From UBA5359 sp028699365 [NCBI: bacterium] (GTDB taxonomy: Bacteria > UBP13 > UBA5359): a stretch of 6,765 bases of DNA. Positions 6,401 through 6,765 of this stretch are shown here, piece after piece. Position numbers and translations under genes: made by a program. Numbering within the stretch: the first letter of the stretch is position 1; each line of letters begins with the position of its first letter. Location: NCBI GenBank assembly GCA_028699365.1, contig JAQVUQ010000154.1:1-6765 (forward strand). The letters are read 5' to 3'. Under the pieces are notes generated by a model. That model was not told where the DNA came from and did not search any database. It was given only the letters and a program-made list of their open reading frames with translations.

Positions 6401-6427
6401 AGAAGCTTGTGCATGGGAGAGATGAGA

Positions 6428-6765
6428 ATGGGTTCGATAGATGCGATAGAGATAAGCCTGGATAATCTCCTGCAGGAGGTTTCCGGCAAGCACAGGCAGG
6501 GGTATCGTTTTGTGACCATGACCTGCACGGATGTGGGAGACGGCTACGATATCCTCTATCATTTCGATAAGGATTATGAGCTTTTCAACCTGCGCCTTTA
6601 TCTGAAGAAGGGCGAAGAGCTGCTCAGCATATCGTCGGTTTTCTTTGCTGCGTTGCTGGCGGAGAACGAGATCAAGGATCTCTTCGGTATTCCCGTCAGG
6701 GACCTGGCCATAGATTACGGCGGCAGATTTCTGCTGACCGAGGATGCGCCGGTGGCCCCCATGGG
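6428..6765 (+). CDS. echD: Energy-converting hydrogenase subunit EchD/NuoC-like (3' end outside window)
   Basis: The reading frame runs off the window after 112 residues. It belongs to the NuoC / 30-kDa subunit family, which in Ech complexes is a short hydrophilic subunit of about 110-130 residues that packs against the small and large subunits. Family features are YHFDKDYELFNLRLYL (44-59), ISSVFFAALLAENEIKDLFG (68-87, with the conserved ENEI-DLFG core) and IDYGGR followed by EDAPVAPM. ATG 6428 is preferred because GGGAGA (6415-6420) sits 7 nt upstream; the in-frame ATG at 6422 would lie almost on that site. It follows the small-subunit stop codon by 27 bp. The protein may be nearly complete at the window edge, since EchD is short. 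The large subunit gene should come next. Confidence 0.88.
   Translation, partial: MGSIDAIEISLDNLLQEVSGKHRQGYRFVTMTCTDVGDGYDILYHFDKDYELFNLRLYLKKGEELLSISSVFFAALLAENEIKDLFGIPVRDLAIDYGGRFLLTEDAPVAPM

Noticed and set aside
5903-6562. Antisense open frame of 219 codons opposite the echC-like gene
   Set aside because: A shadow of the small-subunit and EchD-like coding frames; no recognisable domain, and it crosses two well-supported genes.
3144-6765. Complex I (Nuo) operon as the identity of the four-gene set
   Set aside because: The small subunit has CNGCDIE rather than the tandem-Cys NuoB motif, and the gene order L-H-B-C with a short NuoC-like protein matches Ech-type hydrogenase.
1-6765. tRNA or rRNA genes, CRISPR arrays, insertion sequences, attachment sites
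   Set aside because: Nothing with these structures was seen by eye on either strand; gene-free gaps are all shorter than 200 bp and are described above.

Overview
The window looks like a piece of a bacterial chromosome from a strict anaerobe that conserves energy with membrane ion pumps and hydrogen metabolism. It carries the 3' end of a membrane pyrophosphatase gene, a small AT-rich NYN-domain gene, a gene that appears to fuse a HypC-type hydrogenase chaperone to a HydE-type radical SAM enzyme, and the first four genes of an operon for a group 4 energy-converting [NiFe] hydrogenase (Ech type). All real genes lie on the + strand. The main genes are moderately GC-rich yet use the Ile codon ATA often. 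A dehalococcoid-like Chloroflexi source is conceivable, but that is a weak guess; other anaerobes are possible.

Layout. Positions 3-908 hold the last 301 codons of hppA (K+-independent, H+-pumping signature). A long perfect hairpin without a U-run follows at 969-1007. Positions 1099-1572 hold the NYN-domain protein in clearly AT-richer DNA, behind a TATAAT box and followed by an imperfect terminator-like hairpin. The AT-rich spacer 1573-1719 has a short palindrome and an 11-bp periodic repeat. Positions 1720-3045 hold the 441-residue HypC-HydE fusion. Its last two sense codons form the -35 box (TTGACA) of a very good sigma70-type promoter (17-bp spacer, TAAAAT) that should drive the hydrogenase operon. 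The roughly 70-nt leader of that operon holds a terminator-like hairpin (3083-3114). Then come echA-like (3144-5048), echB-like (5045-5899, 4-bp overlap), echC-like (5921-6400) and echD-like (6428 to beyond the window edge). The large catalytic subunit and the ferredoxin-like subunit are expected just downstream.

How they work together. Ech-type complexes couple electron flow between ferredoxin and protons/H2 to ion translocation, and the pyrophosphatase also pumps ions, so both feed or use the membrane gradient. The fusion gene sits directly upstream of the hydrogenase operon and joins a protein that carries the Fe(CN)2CO unit in [NiFe] hydrogenase maturation to a radical SAM family known from [FeFe] hydrogenase maturation. 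The most interesting hypothesis here is that it is a maturation factor for the [NiFe] enzyme next door. That is inference from domain composition and position, not a demonstrated function.
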